A stretch of 64,000 bases of DNA, taken from the NCBI GenBank assembly GCA_009363875.1, contig CM018687.1, positions 19,344,963-19,408,962 of the forward strand, read 5' to 3'. The notes under the pieces are model-generated. The model ran no database searches, was not told the origin of the DNA, and saw nothing but the letters and a program-made list of their open reading frames with translations. The translations under genes and the position numbers were made by a program. The stretch comes from Mikania micrantha. Its lineage: Eukaryota; Streptophyta; Magnoliopsida; Asterales; Asteraceae. Shown in pieces: positions 45,242 to 55,424 of this stretch; position 1 is the stretch's first letter, and the number at the start of each line of letters is the position of its first letter.

Positions 45242-46122
45242 TAGGGCTGTTCAAACCGCTCGACGCTCGTCGCTCGCACGGAAAAAGCTCGGAAAAAGCT
45301 CGTTCGAATTTCGCTCGGTTTTAAATGAGACGACCACGCTCGGTTCGGTTTATAAACGAGCCGAGCATGAGCCGAGGTAAGCTCGCTTGTTGCTCGCTCG
45401 GATAGTCGCTTGGTTAGCTCGCTCGGTTGGCTCGAACTCATATGTATAACTAAATTATATATATATATATATATAAATTTTATTGATGTATAAGTAATAT
45501 AATTTTTTTTAATAATTAAACTAATTTCTAGACCAAATTCACAGAAGGAGCCAAGAATAATACCCAAAATTTTGAATTGAATTCTTATTTCACAAATTCA
45601 TCATTCACGTAAACCTAATCCCTCTTTTCACTTTTTTAGGCGTTTCCTTCCACTCTCCCAGCCGTGACTAGTGAACGGCCTCCCGCCTCCCACTGTCCAT
45701 CTACTTTCTTTCGGCCGACCACTCCCCAGTCTCCCACCGTCTCTTTGTTTTCTTCCGGTTGGTGCTATCGAATTAACGAAGGATGATGTTTTTTTAACTA
45801 TTTAGACATTGAATGATTCATAGTTTTAGACTCTTTTCATTATGTTTAGATGTGTTTTTATAGTTTTAGACTATTTGCATTATGTTTGGATGTCTTATTA
45901 TAGGTTTGGATTCCTTGGTAGTTATTAATTGCATAAAATTTTATTTTTTAAACTGAGCAAAACCGAACCAAGCCGAGCCGCTCGGTTTTAAAACGAGTCG
46001 AGCAACGAGCACAATATTTGGCTCGATTCCGCAAATCCGAACCAAGCCGAGCCGCTCGGTTTGAAAACGAGCCGAGCATGAGCATACCCTCGCTCGGTTC
46101 GGTTCGGCTCGTGAACACCCTA
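45242..46122. mobile_element. non-autonomous hAT element
   Basis: 881 bp with inverted ends TAGGGCTGTTCA and TAGGGTGTTCACGAG (right end complemented) and a perfect 8-bp duplicate GGGAGGGG (45234-45241 and 46123-46130). Many CTCGGTTCGGCTCG / CGAGCCGAGC motifs lie near both ends, as in hAT subterminal regions. The centre has a (TA)n run and non-coding sequence. It sits immediately beside the MULE target duplicate, in the same copia LTR. Confidence 0.85.
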
Positions 46123-46130
46123 GGGAGGGG

Positions 46131-46591
46131 TGCCGTGAGGTAGAGAGAAAGAGAGTGAGAGAGTTGTGTGAGTTGTGTGAAAATGTGGGAGGTTAGATTT
46201 AGTTTTAAAATCAAACTTGGATCCACCATTTTAGGGATTTTGGAATTCACTAATTCAAAGTTAAATTTCCCACATTTTATTTACTTAAAATCTTTTTAGT
46301 AATTAACCATTTAATTACTACCCTCTAATTTTACAAACTAACAATTAATTAGTAACATTTAATTAAATATCCAAAGTTTAACTAATTAAACTTTATCAAT
46401 TTAATTCTAATTAATTATCACACATTTCATAAATAATAATAAAACACCATTTATATATAATTCGTGAATTTTAATATGTCTAAAACAAATTTTAGACATA
46501 TCTCATTACTATCTTACAAGGTGTAACTCTTTGAATCGTACCCCAATAGTAACGTTGATATTATCGATGATCGGACATCCCATATCCAACA
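46131..46591 (-). repeat. copia LTR, part right of hAT
   Basis: Remaining part of the LTR begun at 37991. The end CATATCCAACA gives the element-orientation start TGTTGGATATGGG. The boundary is inferred from the TG...CA rule and shared TGTTGG. Confidence 0.6.
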
Positions 46592-46632
46592 TGCATTTAC
46601 TTGGGTGACAACCTTAATTCTTGATCTTCAAA

Positions 46633-47019
46633 AAGACTGATCACTTTATCTCGTTCTAGTGTTGAGGCAGAGTATCGGGGGGTCACAAATGTTGTGGCTG
46701 AACTATGCTAGATACGCAACCTCCTATTGGAACTTCATCATCTTCTCTCCAAGGCTTCTATTGTTTACTATGACAATATTAGTGCTATTTACCAAACAGC
46801 TAATCCAGTTCTCCACCCACGTACAAAAAACATTGAATTAGACATTCACTTTGTACGGGAAAAAGTTCAGTGTGGTCACATTCATGTCTATCATATTCCA
46901 TCAAGATTCCAGATAGCTCGCATTCTATTTGAAGATTTTCGATCCAGTCTCAACATTCTATCCTTTCTCATTTCGATTGCAGGGGTATCTTCGACCATGT
47001 CATATATATCCATATATAT
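46633..47019 (+). pseudogene. copia RNase H fragment, plus strand
   Basis: Readable pieces in shifted frames: SRSSVEAEYRG, then ASIVYYDNISAIYQTANPVL, RTKNIELDIHFVREKV and HVYHIPSRFQIA. This is the C-terminal RNase H part of a copia pol, unrelated in orientation and sequence to the neighbouring minus-strand element. It is cut on the right by the solo LTR at 47020. Confidence 0.82.
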
Positions 47020-49101
47020 TGTGACAATTACGTTTGAGGATGACGTCACTATCGATTGAAAGCACATGTCATCGTACTTGAAATTCACGTTACTAGAACG
47101 ATTGCGATTATCACGATTTGATAGTATGCGAAAAATCGTGAACGTGGGTGAAAACCGTGCGAGAAACGGAGTTCCGGATTCTCCGCAATCGGAAAACGAA
47201 GAAAAATTTCAAAGTATTGCAATCTGGGAGTCCTCGCGGTATGCCAAGACCAAATTGAGGGTCCTTGGCGGTACGCGTAGAGTTCAAAATATCTTTTGGA
47301 CTCCGGATTCCTTCGCGGTATGCCAAGCCCCACTTTGCCTTTCTTGGCGGTACGCGACGAGTGTGGCGGTGAAAAGGATCAGATTTCCATTTTAGATTGC
47401 ATGCAACACATAATTTTTACTTTTTTTCTCGAACACAAGCACCCCCATAGACGACCAGATCAAACTTCCAGCATCTAAACTCAATTCTGAAACTTTCCAA
47501 ACGTTCGGATCGTGCTAGGAAATGTATCTACAAGCCCTGATCATCATTTCTATCCGAGAAATCCATCCCATTAGGTAACGATTCGTTTCATCCTACTAGT
47601 TTGATAATGGTTAGATTAGATCTTGTTTTTGAACGTAATGCAATAGTTAGGATTGTTGATTATTGCCTAGATGATGGCTAAGAATGGTTAGAAACGAAGA
47701 ACACAGTATGTTAACGGTTAAATCCCTATTTTGATTTGTTGTAATGCCCGGTTATCATGAAACTATATCTTGGATTATAAGGGTTTAAACCATTTGATTG
47801 TAACAATGCTTGTGATTGTTTTGATCATTCCTTGAAACGCTAGGTTAAATCCAAGTGTTTCAAACTAATCACAATCATTAAGATAATAATTGGAATAACG
47901 ATATGGTGTTTATGATAACAGTCAGATTAGTACATTGAATATGGTTATTAAACCTATTTTAATGTCACATTGTTATGTTTCATGAATACTGGGGAATCAG
48001 TAACAACGATTGACCATTCCTAAGCCATAAATTCATCTAGAAACTGTTTCAGTAATATAATCAACAACACTACCTAATTGGTTAATATGAGAATATCCTA
48101 ATTAACCGAATGAGTCATCAACCTTATATTAGGAACCTGAATCATTACAGGTTCCTACATTATCATACATTGTATGATATTTAACTAAATTAATTGATCA
48201 AAGACTTAATATCAGTTTGATGACTTTCAATGCAATGCTGTGACATTGAGCGTTCACAGTAAGTTGAAACATAAATAACTTATTAAACAATAACTAATGC
48301 ATAATTAAACCATATTGCGAGTCTATACGTTATTCTGCTAGCTTTGAAATTTCAGGTGAGTTTCGTACAACCCCTTTTATTTTTAATGTTTTACAAACAT
48401 CTGGGTATTTCTGTGAAATTATTTATGAACATATGATATGTATCACTGTTATCTGTGTGATTTCATGTGAACTCGTGATGAACTTGTAAGATTTCATGGG
48501 ATTTTGTCGTTAGCTCTTTATCACAGTATAAAAAAAGTCCTCATATCCTGAACAGTATCTAGTGAACCCATGTGGGGGCGAACATGAATCAATGATAGTG
48601 CTATCGGAGTATCGGTTGACAACTCATTCACTGAGAGGTTTGCTTCTCCCATTGTGTGAATGTTTGTTACCTGTTTCCGAAATATCCTCTTAATGTTAGT
48701 GATAGACATTAAGATAATGAGGCATCAAGATATTTACCGACAGGTAGATACGGGTCCCATGGTTATCTTTGGACACTGTATATCAAAAACCTACATATCA
48801 TATCATATCATATTATGTCACTTAATCATTACGAACTCACCAGCTTTGTGCTGACTTTTCAAACTAAAACCTTTTTGCAGGTAGTTAGTGACGGCCGGTG
48901 AGATTGCATGTTTATGCACTTGTAATTGAATAACTTGGTTTGTATAATAAGTTAGTTTGTAAACTATAACTATGATTGTAATGATAATACCCTTGTAATA
49001 TATTATCTGAAAGTTAATCTGAGACATCACCACTATGCTTCCGCAACCATCTTATAGTGATGAGTGATATCACCACAGGTGATGAGAGATGGGGTGTGAC
49101 A
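47020..49101 (-). mobile_element. solo LTR, Ty3/gypsy-like, 2.1 kb
   Basis: On the minus strand it starts TGTCACACCCCATC and ends AACGTAATTGTCACA. Flanks read TATAT on both sides (47015-47019 and 49102-49106); the TA-rich context weakens this duplicate. It shares the GAACTCACCA...TGTGCTGAC motif with the solo LTR at 33579-35806. It contains two copies of a GCGGTATGCCAAG...CTTGGCGGTACGCG arrangement at 47237-47355. No internal coding region is present. Confidence 0.7.
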
Positions 49102-49108
49102 TATATAT

Positions 49109-49375
49109 AGGGGAATGATCAATTGTTAACTCTTCCTTATTGCGATAACCGAATAACTACATCTTATTACTTTGGAGCTCATATTAAAGTAAATCTAAAG
49201 GTTTATGTTTCTTCTTCTTTTTTAATTAATGTAATTAATGTGAGCCTCATTTACATTAATTAAAAAAGATGAAAAATATACACCTTTAAATTTAATTTAA
49301 TGTGGGCCTCAAAGTAATAAGATGTAGTTATTCGGTTATCGCAATAAAGAAGGGTTAACAATTGAACCCTTCCCT
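49109..49375. mobile_element. palindromic MITE (family B), copy 2
   Basis: Starts GGGGAATGATCAATTGTTAAC and ends GTTAACAATTGAACCCTTCCC, with arms complementary along most of their length (TTGCGATAACCGAATAACTA; AAAGTAATAAGATGTAGTTA). TA-rich flanks. Confidence 0.75.
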
Positions 49376-49387
49376 ATGTATATATAT

Positions 49388-49763
49388 GGTAAGGGTCGAT
49401 TGTTAACCCATCTTAATTGAGGTAACCCATTAACCCTAGCAAAATTAACTCAAATCTTTGAAATTTTTTATTCATGGCCTTTTTTATACAGAAATAGGAG
49501 GGTCTACGGTTTTGTGTTTTTGCTAATTTACATGCGTTTAGAAATTAAACCATGTGTAAGTTTGCGTTACACTACAAATTATATTTATTTTTGCGCAAAT
49601 TAAACTGACGTAAGATCTTAAACGGTGATGAATTAGCAAAAACACAAAAAAAACCCCTTATTTATGAATAATAAAGAACATGAAATTTTTTTTCAAAGAT
49701 TTGGGCGAATTTTTCTAGGGTTAATGGGTTACTTTAATTAAGGTGGGTTCTTATTTGAGCTCA

Positions 49764-49769
<6 letters not shown>
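49388..49769. mobile_element. palindromic MITE (family A), copy 2
   Basis: GGTAAGGGTCGATTGTTAACCC at the left and GGGTTAATGGGTTACTTTAA at the right, with paired GTTTTTGCTAATTT / AATTAGCAAAAACAC. It is the same family as 1015-1613 but more diverged in the loop. Confidence 0.72.
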
Positions 49770-49800
<31 letters not shown>

Positions 49801-49803
<3 letters not shown>

Positions 49804-50188
49804 TGTGAACAAATAATAATCCATGGATAGAGCAATAACCCATTAACTCAAATCTAATGGCTAATCAAAAAGTTGGGTGTATAGGATTATGCTACGTGTC
49901 ATGTTTCATATTTAAATACAGAAGGGTATTTTAGTCATTTGAACCATTTTAAAAAGCTGGAACTAATTTGGTGGTGTCATCTGTCATCTTCTAATATATT
50001 ATAATATATCTACTTTTTTATTTAAAGTTTACCCCCTCTTTTTTTTATAGATCCATAACTTTTTTATCCTATAATATTTTTTATATAAAAATTGCACCAT
50101 TTTACTCGTCTTATTTTTTTCTTTAATTTCGTTATAGTCTTGACTAGGTTTTTTAATTTTTTTCAGATGTTCGTATTTACATCAATGT
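49801..50188. other. AT-rich stretch, possible half MITE
   Basis: Starts GATTGTGAACAAATAATAATCC after a TA tract, resembling the end style of the neighbouring palindromes, but no matching right arm was found. No gene. Confidence 0.35.
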
Positions 50189-50189
50189 A

Positions 50190-50425
50190 ACAAATGTTAA
50201 CTCATGTTTATTGTGTTAACCGAATAACTACATCTTATTACTTTTGGGTCACACTAAAGTAAATCTAAAGGTGTATGTTTTTTTTAATTAATGTAGGGCT
50301 CACTTACATTTATAAAAAATAAGAACAAACGTAAACCTTTAGATTTACTTTGATGTGCGTCACAAAGTAATAAGATGTAGTTATTCGGTTAACGCAATAA
50401 GAAAGGGTTAACAATAGAACCATCT

Positions 50426-50428
<3 letters not shown>
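50190..50428. mobile_element. palindromic MITE (family B), copy 3
   Basis: Paired arms GTTAACCGAATAACTACATC and GATGTAGTTATTCGGTTAAC; ends near GAACCATCTCC before a long (TA)n tract. Confidence 0.72.

Positions 50429-50487
<59 letters not shown>
50429..50487. repeat. (TA)n microsatellite
   Basis: About 29 TA units between two palindromic elements. Confidence 0.9.
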
Positions 50488-50491
<4 letters not shown>

Positions 50492-50502
50492 CTATATATA
50501 TA

Positions 50503-50886
50503 GGGAAGTGTTCAAATAATTACCCACTCTTAAAGTAATAACCCAGATACCTTTGCCAAGATGAGGTCACATCTTGGATTTTTTTTTTGAACATCATTGT
50601 AACACATTTAGAACACTATGTTCTTTTATGAGTTTGTGAAAATTCATCACCGTTTAAGAGATATCATCGTTGTAAGTTTTTGATTTACAGCACTGTAACT
50701 GTTTTAGTCCCAAAACTTACAACGATGTAAACTCTCAAACGGTGATGAATTTTCGCAAATTCATAAAAGAACATAGTGTTCTAAATGTGTTACAATGATG
50801 TTAAAAAAAATCAAAGATTTGGCTTCATCTTGGCAAAGTTATCTGGGTTATTGCTTTAAGAGTGAGTTATTATTTGATCTCAATCC

Positions 50887-50888
<2 letters not shown>
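50503..50888. mobile_element. palindromic MITE (family C)
   Basis: Arms pair over most of the element: AAGTGTTCAAATAATTACCC with its complement at the right, and ACACTATGTTCTTTTATGA with TCATAAAAGAACATAGTGT. The core AATTCATCACCGTTTA is shared with family A, linking the two families. Confidence 0.75.
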
Positions 50889-50912
<24 letters not shown>

Positions 50913-50922
<10 letters not shown>

Positions 50923-51870
50923 GGACTTGTATTTATATATAATGTGTATTTATATATAATGTTTGTGAATCAATAAATACGATCGATCAATTAAGTGATA
51001 TTATATTCCAATATATAATAATTTGATTTTTAAAAACGTGTGGTATATTTTTGATATATTAAAAAAATTAATTTAAAAATGTTTAAAAAATATATTTAAT
51101 ATTTAATAAGAGAGAGATAGTTAGAGATGTGAAAAATCAAAGTTGAGATGTTGTAGTAACAGGCACGTGTCACTAGTAAACTTTAATTCGAGCTTTTTGC
51201 CAATTCGATCTCGAGTATTTTACGAGCTGTCTTGATTCATTTACACCCGTACTTGGATTAAAGGAGTAAATTGGATTTGCTGAACCAGCTTGCAACACAT
51301 AGGCCACAATCAAACATATATCACATGTAACTGACTAGTAATATGTTATAAAGTAGGAAAATTTTTATATCCTTTTATAAACTTACAAAATATTATATAG
51401 ACACCCAACAAAAATTAAAAATATCATATATATTAAATTAAAAAATATGATTTATGTTGTAATTATAGTATTTAACAGATTGAATAAAATCATTATTATT
51501 TAATAAAAAAAATAAATCAATATCTATAAAGTTGTTACAAGTATTTAATATGAGAGATATACAACAAAACCAATTTTTAAATAACCTACAAAGTTGACTC
51601 TTATAAAAAACCTTTATTTATTATACAACATAAAGTATAAATTAATTATATGATTTCATACTTATTTTATTTTATTAACTTTTATTAAACCTTAAAATTT
51701 TAAGATACTTCTTCCAATAGAGTTTTTTAAGCGGTTGTGTTCCTCACCTCATCATATAGACACCTCTCTATATATTATATACAAGGTTGGTTATTGGTGT
51801 ATTCAAGTTTAAGTGTTCTAACATAATAGTTATATACTTTCTAGACTATGCCCACGCTAAAATTCAAGTA
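50913..51870. other. AT-rich non-coding stretch
   Basis: No ORF, RNA gene or defined repeat recognised; A/T-rich with short TA runs. Confidence 0.5.
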
Positions 51871-51878
51871 TTCTTAAC

Positions 51879-54402
51879 TAGTGGTGCACAAATCGGTTAA
51901 CCGGTCGAAACCGGTTTTTAAAATACCCGAACTGGTTAACCGGTATAGGGGGTTTACCGGTTTTTTCTTAAAACCGGTTCGGTTAATAACCGGGTTTTTT
52001 AACCTATACCTCCAAACCGAACCGGGTAATAACCGGACCGGTTAACCGGCCAAACCGGTTTTTATAAAAAAAAATTTCTTTTATCTGTTATTCAGTTTGA
52101 CCGTTTTTATATTATACGTTTTGAATCTTAAAGTTGAATTCATAAAACCTTAAAATAATCAAAATCTTAAACTAATAATTATTAAGAAACCCTAATAATA
52201 CCGGAAATCCAATCTGTCCCTAGGTACCTTCCAAGTTCGCTACTTGCGCTAGTACCCCAGGCCCCTTTAGTTACATTTTGTCTTAAAGTGTTAAACAAAT
52301 TAAAGTTAACATCTTGGCTTATACTGGAACTAGAAGCCACATACATTGTTTGTTGTATGTTAGATGTTTTACCATACTTTTGTAAATAATGATCAAACAT
52401 ATTTTGAAAAAAGATGTTAAAGTTATTTTTAGTGTTTGTAGCAAAGTTTGGGACATCCAAACCCAAAGCACCAACAATTTCATCAATTAATGTTTCAACG
52501 CTAGCACCATTGAAACATGGGTTTAATGTCGTCGCACAAGTAAAAACGGCCGGCATTTCTTGAAAGTATTTCAATAGTTTTACTTTCATTGAAAGTAACA
52601 TTCCCCTATATATCTCATTATTCTCACTAAACGATGGAAAATCGTTAATTTTTCTTGTCATTATAAATAATTGTTAAAGAACCAAACAAGACGTGGGATA
52701 ATAAACACCCGATAAAATTGTTGAATTTTTAAAAGTTCCAAATAAACTAGTGAATTCTTGTATGGCGTTCCAACATAGGCTATTAAAAGATTTAGCCTTG
52801 CGTTGTTGGATTAAATTGCTATGAAATACTTCAAAGGTTTCCCTTTGTCGTACGGCATTCTTAAACATACGCCAAGTCGAATTCCATCTTGTTGGTACGT
52901 CCCAAGACGGACCTAAAAAGGAGTTCGTATCCTCACAAAATTTTTGATATTCCGTATATGTTCTACGGCTTGTCATAAAAACATCCTTTAACATTTGTTT
53001 AAACTTTTCTTTTAACTTACTAATTTCAGGAACCGCAAGAGCATTATTCACAACCAGTTAATGATGTGTGCAACACATCTAGTATGAAAAAAAGCACAGT
53101 TGCATATCGGTTTATATTTAACTTTTAACTTTTGAACCGCATTAGTATTATTTGAAGCATTATCAAAGCATATTAAAAGTATTTTATCTTGTAAGTAAAA
53201 TGTTTGTATTATTCCATCTAACATGTAAAACAAATGATCCTCAGTGTGAGGATACAGAAACATTTCGAAGGCAATCGTATATTTCATCATTTGCCATGAA
53301 TCGGAATCAATCCAATGCGCGGTAACGCAAAGGTACGATTCAGGAAAACCGTGAGGTGCCGACCAAACATCCATTGTTAAGTTAACCCCGGTTTTTAAAT
53401 TTTGAAAACCCAAAATTAATTATTGTTTCGCTTGACGCCAACGTTTCAAACAATCACGTCTAATAGTGGAACGACTTACTTGATGATATCGTGGTTGTAG
53501 CGCCTTTGAATCATCATCGTTAATCGTGGGTTGCCAAAATGATTGAAATGCAAACTTTCTTAAATTACTGAGTTTCCCATCATTTTACGAACCATGTCGG
53601 GATTGAAATTCCAAACCCCACACTCTATAGACATTTGGGCTTAATCGTTTGCCGGATTATTTTTGACCACAACACAATGCTTCGTCAAATGGCTTCTTAA
53701 AGTAGAATTAGATTCTGGTTTAAAAAAAGTATCGCAACCTTTACACCGTGCCTTATCGACACCGTTTGACATTTCGCATAAGTTGAAATGTTGAAATAGA
53801 TCTTTGTTCCTCGTTTTAGTTTTGATTATAACACCAGTTGGTTCGGTTGAAGTAGATACACCAACACCAACGGAACTTTGAGCACTTCGTGAGCTTGCCA
53901 TGGATGGAATAGAGATTGAATTAAGATTTAAGAGCGTAATAGAAGAAGAGATTGAATCGAGAAGTAGGCGGTCGTTTTTCGAGCGTTTATGATCGTTTTC
54001 GAGCGTTTATGAAGAAGAGATGTTGTGTGATCAAACAAAAACAATCCCCATCTATTTATACTAACGTTTAGGGGCAAAACGGTCCAAAAAAAGGTTTAAA
54101 ACGGCTATAAAAGGCCATAAAACGACTTGTTTTTGGCTCGATCGGTTAACCGGTCTCAACGGCTATAATTTGACCCCAACGGTCGGCAACGGCTATTTTT
54201 TTTAACCCTATAACCGGTCACAAAAACCGGTTTTGCTTTAACCGGTTACAAACCATTTTCTCTCAAAAAACCCACAACCGGTTTAAAACCATCGGTTTTT
54301 TCACTTGGTCCAAACCGGTAATAAAAACTGGTTCCCACACCGGTTTCTAACCGGTTCCATAACCGAATCGGTTCGGTTAACCGGTTTTTTTGTGCACCAC
54401 TA
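51879..54402 (-). mobile_element. hAT transposon with decayed transposase
   Basis: 2524 bp with a perfect 14-bp inverted repeat TAGTGGTGCACAAA at both ends and a perfect 8-bp duplicate TTCTTAAC (51871-51878 and 54403-54410). Both subterminal regions (51890-52065 and 54130-54390) are packed with ACCGGTT / CGGTTAACCGG motifs, probable transposase-binding sites. The transposase gene is on the minus strand with frame breaks. Confidence 0.93.
52182..53901 (-). pseudogene. hAT transposase, BED-type, broken
   Basis: Starts MASSRSAQSSVGVGVSTS at 53901. A BED zinc finger (CKGCDTFF...LRSHLTKHC) is near residue 55. Later frames give LTMDVWSAPHGFPESYLCVT, ICFDNASNNTNAVQKL, CVAHIINWL, a segment with DVPTRWNSTWRM, and LNPCFNGASVETLID, in the order of the RICESLEEPER/hAT family. 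Frames change near 53640-53415, 53050 and 52670. The last frame stops soon after GRYLGTDW, where family members continue into the hAT dimerisation domain, so that domain is missing. Non-functional. Confidence 0.87.
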
Positions 54403-54410
54403 TTCTTAAC

Positions 54411-54651
54411 TAGGGATGAGCATTTGGTACCGAATACCAAAACCGAACCGATAAATTCGGTAAAGTATTCGGTACCCACTTTTCATAAATTCGGTACCAG
54501 TACTGATACCAGTACGGTACAAATACTGTTTTCGATGATTATTTTGTAATAAATACCGGTACCGAACAGATACCGTACCGATCATTTCGGTACGGTATTC
54601 GGTATAGGTACTTTTGGTATCGGTACCAATATAGTACATATCTCATCCCTA
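54411..54651. mobile_element. 241-bp hAT-like MITE adjoining the hAT element
   Basis: Inverted ends TAGGGATGAG and CTCATCCCTA. The left flank is TTCTTAAC (54403-54410, also the right duplicate of the hAT element) and the right flank TTCATAAC (54652-54659), matching at seven of eight. The interior is rich in TTCGGTAC / GGTACCGAATACC motifs. No coding capacity. Confidence 0.82.
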
Positions 54652-54659
54652 TTCATAAC

Positions 54660-55424
54660 ATTATATTTATTATATTATATATATAAATCACGATTAGAAA
54701 AGTCGGTGCTAAAGAATAATATTATTGTTCATAACTTGCACAACTGCTTGAGTAGGCTGTAGAAATTAACAATACAATTTTTTTTGGTTTATTAGAATTT
54801 TGCTTTAGGTTATCCACTATTCGTACAAGATTTTGTAAACAGAACCAACCTAGCATAACTTAGTGCGCTAAGCATGCTCATGAGGTGAAGCACGTAAGTT
54901 CACAACATAACTAATTAGTTTTAAAAACAAATTTTAATAATCTTAAAACCCATTCTTAACAACTCATTTGAAATATCAAATGTTCAAAATACATTTATAT
55001 CAATTTTATCATCTTAATTTGTGTTTTGCAAAAATTTTTACTTAAAATTTACAACACTTTTAAAATTATATAATATATAATTATATCTAGAGCAACCAAG
55101 TAAAATTTTTTAACACACTTGAATTTTGTAAGATAAAACTTGCATTACTTGATACTACTGTTTTTTGTTCACTATTTTTTCAACTTTCAACCAAAAACTA
55201 AAATAAGCATCTCAAATTTATTTCCAACTTTTAATATAATTTTTTTTATAAAGTTCATTAAAAAAAATAGACAAAATGTCTAAAAAACCAAACACAGAAA
55301 CATCAAGTAAAGTATTTGACCTACCAAAAGTTTAAAAAATGGAAACACAAAATTCTTAAAAGGTAACAAAATGTTTAGGAACAAAAAAGAAAAACACAAC
55401 CTCAACATATGGCACCAAGCTTCT
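54660..55424. other. AT-rich flank, 3' side of RPL7a
   Basis: Includes the 3' untranslated region of the minus-strand eL8 gene at its right edge; otherwise AT-rich with no gene recognised. Confidence 0.5.

Larger units (their letters stand above)
31085..46591 (-). mobile_element. truncated minus-strand Ty1/copia element, multiply invaded
   Basis: LTR (37991-38350, continuing at 45234-45241 and 46131-46591), primer site, gag, protease, integrase and RT are present in copia order on the minus strand. Sequence is lost inside the RNase H part near 31085, and the second LTR is absent. A solo LTR (33579-35806) splits gag from protease. A Mutator-like element (38351-45224) and a hAT element (45242-46122) lie in the LTR. 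Without the insertions the LTR would be about 830 bp, with element-orientation ends TGTTGGATATGGG and AATTCCCAACA. Confidence 0.85.

Noticed and set aside
44803..45567. ORFs across the right MULE terminal repeat and hAT end
   Set aside because: They lie in repeats and cross element boundaries.
47066..47395. ORFs of about 110 codons on both strands in the solo LTR
   Set aside because: Both strands are open over the same repeat and neither resembles a known protein.
49109..50888. Cluster of palindromes as a CRISPR-like array
   Set aside because: The units are long hairpins with different arms and no regular spacers, and the genome is a plant's; they are MITEs.
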